Shown: positions 13,929 through 16,122 of the stretch, in pieces
Numbering within the stretch: position 1 is the first letter of the stretch
How the letters are laid out: every line of letters starts with the position of its first letter
DNA from: an uncultured Bacteroidales bacterium
GTDB lineage: Bacteria > Bacteroidota > Bacteroidia > Bacteroidales > UBA932
Assembly: GCA_905235615.1 (NCBI GenBank)
Contig: CAJOMB010000058.1
Span: 1-16,122 of the forward strand
Reading direction: 5' to 3'
DNA: 16,122 bases
Made by a program: the position numbers and the translations under genes
The notes under the pieces: generated by a model
What the model saw: only the letters and a program-made list of their open reading frames with translations
What the model was told of the DNA's origin: nothing
The model's database searches: none

Positions 13929-15184
13929 ATGCAACAATTCATTGACAAGTACGACTTCAAAGGCAAGAAAGCCATCGTACGCGTAGATTTCAACGTTCCC
14001 CTGAACGAGAATTTCGAAATCACGGACGACACCCGTATCCGCCGTGCCATGCCCACCCTCAAGAAGGTGCTCGCAGAAGGCGGCTCCCTCATCATCATGT
14101 CCCACCTGGGCCGTCCCAAGAAAGTGGACCCCAAGTTCTCCCTCAAACACATCGTGGCCCATGTGAGCGAATGTCTCGGCGTGCCCGTCCAGTTTGCCGA
14201 TGATTGCCAGAAAGCCAAGGCGCAGGCCGACGCCCTCAAGCCCGGCGAAGCCCTCCTTTTGGAGAACCTTCGTTTCTATGCAGAAGAAGAAGGCAAGCCC
14301 CGCGGCCTGGCCGAGGATGCCTCCGACGAGGAAAAGAAGGCCGCCAAGGCTGCCGTGAAGGCCTCCCAGAAAGAGTTCGTCAAGACCCTCGCCTCCTATG
14401 CCGACTGCTACATCAACGACGCCTTCGGCACCGCCCATCGCGCCCACGGCTCCACCGCCCTCATTGCCGAGTACTTCCCCAATGACAAGATGTTCGGCTA
14501 CCTGATGGAAGGCGAAATCAAGGCCATCGACAACGTGCTCAAGAATGCCCAGCGTCCCCTCACGGCCATCATCGGCGGTTCCAAGGTGAGCTCCAAGCTG
14601 GCCGTTCTGAAAAACCTCGTGGGCAAGGTGGACAACCTGATCATCGGTGGCGGCATGGGTTATACCTTCATCAAGGCCCAGGGCGGCAAAATCGGCCAGT
14701 CCCTGCACGAGGATGAACTCATTCCCGATGCGCTTGAAATCATGAAGGAAGCCAAGGAGCGCGGTGTGAACCTGTCCCTGAGCGTGGCCACCGTGTGCGG
14801 CCAGGCCTTCGACAACGACACGCCCCGCAAGATTTTCCCCATCACAGAGATTCCCGACGAGTGGGAGGGCATGGACGCCGCTCCCGCTTCCTTAGAGAAC
14901 TGGAAGAAGATTATCATGAGCTCCAAGACCATCCTCTGGAACGGTCCCGTAGGCGTTTTCGAGCTGCCCAACTTTGCCAAGGGCACCCTGCAGATTGCAG
15001 AAGACCTGGCCGAGGCCACCAAGAACGGCGCCTACACCCTGGTGGGTGGCGCGGTGACTCCGTGGCCGCCGTTACCCAGATGGGCTATGCCGACAAGGTG
15101 AGCTACGTTTCCACCGGCGGCGGCGCCATGCTGGAAGCCATCGAGGGCAAGATCCTCCCCGGCATCGCAGCCATTCAGGACTAA
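13929..15184 (+). CDS. pgk: Phosphoglycerate kinase, frameshifted near the 3' end
   Basis: This glycolytic enzyme converts 1,3-bisphosphoglycerate and ADP to 3-phosphoglycerate and ATP in the cytoplasm. The N-domain substrate sites are present: RVDFNVPLN (Arg18, Asp20, Asn22), SHLGRPK, LLENLRFY and NDAFGTAHRAHGS. In the C-domain, GGSKVSSKLAVL and WNGPVGVFE are present. The first frame reads correctly to Leu371-Val-Gly-Gly374, then meets 2 extra bases and stops at 15101 after unrelated residues (390 aa). The true continuation, GDSVAAVTQMGYADKV then STGGGAMLEAIEGKILPG, lies in another frame and stops at 15184. Removing the 2 bases gives 417 aa, normal for the family. As written, the protein lacks the nucleotide-binding GGGD loop and the last ~43 residues and should be inactive. 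The gene has its own promoter and a terminator inside lgt. Confidence 0.93.
15045..15058 (+). other. Frameshift site in pgk
   Basis: The bases read GGT GGC GC GGT GAC, where the family needs GGT GGC GGT GAC (Gly-Gly-Gly-Asp). The extra GC (15051-15052) makes a GCGC tandem duplication. Equally, one G may have been lost from GGC GGC GGT, which would give four glycines. No slippery heptamer is seen, so programmed recoding is not supported. Confidence 0.88.
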
Positions 15185-15193
15185 GAGCCTGTC

Positions 15194-16078
15194 TTACTGA
15201 TTGAGGGGCCGCGCGAAATGCGTGGCCTCTTTCTTTTTGGGGGCCGATTCCGGATGGACGGCGCGGGCGGGGAGTTTGCGGCTGTAGGCGTACACCAGGA
15301 AGCCGATGCCCAGCAGGACAAAGGGGATGGAGAGGAGCTGCCCCATGTTCAAGGTCATATTGGCCTCGAAGGCCACCTGATCGTTCTTGATGAATTCAAT
15401 GAGGAAGCGGGAGCCGAAGCAGACGATGAGGAAGATGCCCACGTAGGTGCCGCGGTAGGTTTTGTCCAGTTTCTTCCAGTACAGCCACATGAGGAGGAGC
15501 CCCAGAAGAAGGTAGGTGCCGGCTTCATACAGCTGGGTAGGGTGGCAGGGAAGGGTTTCTCCGTTACGCTCGAAGACGAAACCCCAGGGAAGGGTGGTGG
15601 GACCGCCGTAAATCTCTGAGTTGAAAAGGTTCCCCAGACGGATGAAGCAGGCGGCAAAGGCAACGGGAATCACCAGATGATCCAATATCCAGACATAGTC
15701 GAAGTCGTTCTTCTTTCCGTATTTCTGGGCATACCACCAGATTCCTATCAGCAGGGCGATGGTGCCGCCGTGGCTGGCCAGGCCGCCTTTCCAGGGCATG
15801 AAAATTTCCCAGAAGCCTTCCCAGCTGCCCAGATAGTAATCCGGCTGGTAGAAGAGGCAGTGGCCCAGACGGGCGCCCACGATGGTGCAGATGAGCAGCA
15901 TGTACAGCAGCGGGTCCAGCAGGTCCGTGCTGATCTTCTCCCGCACGAAGAAGCTTTTCATGATGTACCAGCCCAGAATGAAGCCGCTCACGAACAAAAG
16001 TGAGTACCACCTGAGCTCGAACCCGCCGATGTGCAGGATGGTGGGGTCGATATTCCAATGTACAACCAATTGTTCCAT
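15194..16078 (-). CDS. lgt: Prolipoprotein diacylglyceryl transferase
   Basis: This inner-membrane enzyme transfers diacylglycerol from phosphatidylglycerol to the lipobox Cys of prolipoproteins, the first step of lipoprotein maturation. The protein is 294 residues with about seven transmembrane helices. Signatures: VGARLGHCLFYQPDYY (68-82), GGLASHGGTI with His103 (same number as the essential His of E. coli Lgt), IRLGNLFNSEIYG with Arg147 (E. coli Arg143), HPTQLYEAG (179-187) and SRFLIEF with Arg224 (probably E. coli Arg239). The start is set at 16078 (MEQLVVHW) because an in-frame ATG at 16117 lies upstream of the promoter's -7 box. The C-terminal tail (~270-294) is Lys/Pro-rich and cytoplasmic. 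Three lipoproteins encoded in the left part of the window would be substrates. The gene is convergent with pgk, with 9 nt between stops. Confidence 0.95.
   Translation of the reverse strand: MEQLVVHWNIDPTILHIGGFELRWYSLLFVSGFILGWYIMKSFFVREKISTDLLDPLLYMLLICTIVGARLGHCLFYQPDYYLGSWEGFWEIFMPWKGGLASHGGTIALLIGIWWYAQKYGKKNDFDYVWILDHLVIPVAFAACFIRLGNLFNSEIYGGPTTLPWGFVFERNGETLPCHPTQLYEAGTYLLLGLLLMWLYWKKLDKTYRGTYVGIFLIVCFGSRFLIEFIKNDQVAFEANMTLNMGQLLSIPFVLLGIGFLVYAYSRKLPARAVHPESAPKKKEATHFARPLNQ
15203..15238 (+). terminator. Intrinsic terminator of pgk, inside the lgt 3' end
   Basis: The stem GAGG(GG)CCGCGC pairs with GCGTGGCCTC, with a two-G bulge, one G-U pair and the loop GAAAT. It is followed by a T-rich run (TCTTTCTTTTT) ending at 15238. 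It starts 18 nt after the restored pgk stop at 15184, which also supports that stop as the real end of pgk. On the other strand the same bases encode the KKKE...ARPLNQ tail of Lgt. Confidence 0.7.
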
Positions 16079-16086
16079 AACAGGTA

Positions 16087-16118
16087 CAAATATACATTTT
16101 TTTGGGCAGTCTGCCAAA
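16087..16118 (-). promoter_or_regulatory. lgt promoter
   Basis: On the minus strand, TTTG (16118-16115), a 20-bp spacer, then TATATTTG (16094-16087): an exact Bacteroidota consensus match. Transcription should begin near 16083, only about 5 nt before the ATG at 16078, so the mRNA is nearly leaderless. Confidence 0.75.
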
Positions 16119-16122
16119 AACC

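Noticed and set aside
15042..15058. Programmed ribosomal frameshifting in pgk
   Set aside because: No slippery heptamer and no strong downstream pseudoknot are evident, and no phosphoglycerate kinase is known to me to use recoding; an indel or sequence error is simpler.

Overview
This window reads as a stretch of chromosome from a fairly GC-rich member of the Bacteroidota, most likely the Bacteroidales. The evidence is the protein families (DUF4493, PCMD, DUF2723, the DUF5117/DUF5118-type zinc metalloprotease), Bacteroidota-style promoters (TTTG or TTG, about 20 bp, then TAnnTTTG) and the lack of clear Shine-Dalgarno sequences. A genus cannot be assigned from the sequence alone; an Alistipes-like or related gut lineage is only a guess. 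No rRNA, tRNA, CRISPR, IS element, integrase or phage gene is visible. Coding density is very high: the largest non-coding gap is about 120 bp.

Left region (1-6538, + strand): a tightly packed operon of five genes with gaps of 6 and 4 nt and overlaps of 1 and 7 nt. It encodes the C-terminal part of a PCMD-domain protein, a DUF4493 lipoprotein, a large DUF4493 / Ig-like / FN3-like / PCMD lipoprotein, a small outer-membrane beta-barrel protein, and a further lipoprotein ending in FN3-like and PCMD modules. The same modules recur in different combinations, which suggests duplication and domain shuffling of surface or periplasmic proteins built around one small barrel. The function of such loci is not known to me, and this is the best candidate here for an undescribed cell-envelope system.

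Middle region (6557-12850, + strand): a good promoter precedes a three-gene operon. It encodes a DUF2723 multi-pass membrane protein (TMEM260-like, a presumed GT-C glycosyltransferase), a secreted zinc metalloprotease with HExxHxxGxxH, and a YhhN/TMEM86-family membrane protein (lysoplasmalogenase-like). All three act in or on the envelope.

Right region (12860-16122): a minus-strand class I SAM-dependent methyltransferase (RlmI-like) is divergent from pgk (phosphoglycerate kinase). Their promoters overlap physically. The pgk leader holds two adjacent hairpins, one of which resembles a widespread dispersed palindrome. pgk is intact except for a 2-nt frameshift exactly at the codons for the catalytic GGGD loop; the rest of the protein continues in another frame to a normal end at 15184. 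This is either an assembly or sequencing error or a real mutation. Convergent to pgk is lgt (prolipoprotein diacylglyceryl transferase), which would lipidate the three lipoproteins encoded on the left. The pgk terminator lies inside the lgt 3' end, and lgt has a well-matched promoter that fixes its start at 16078.
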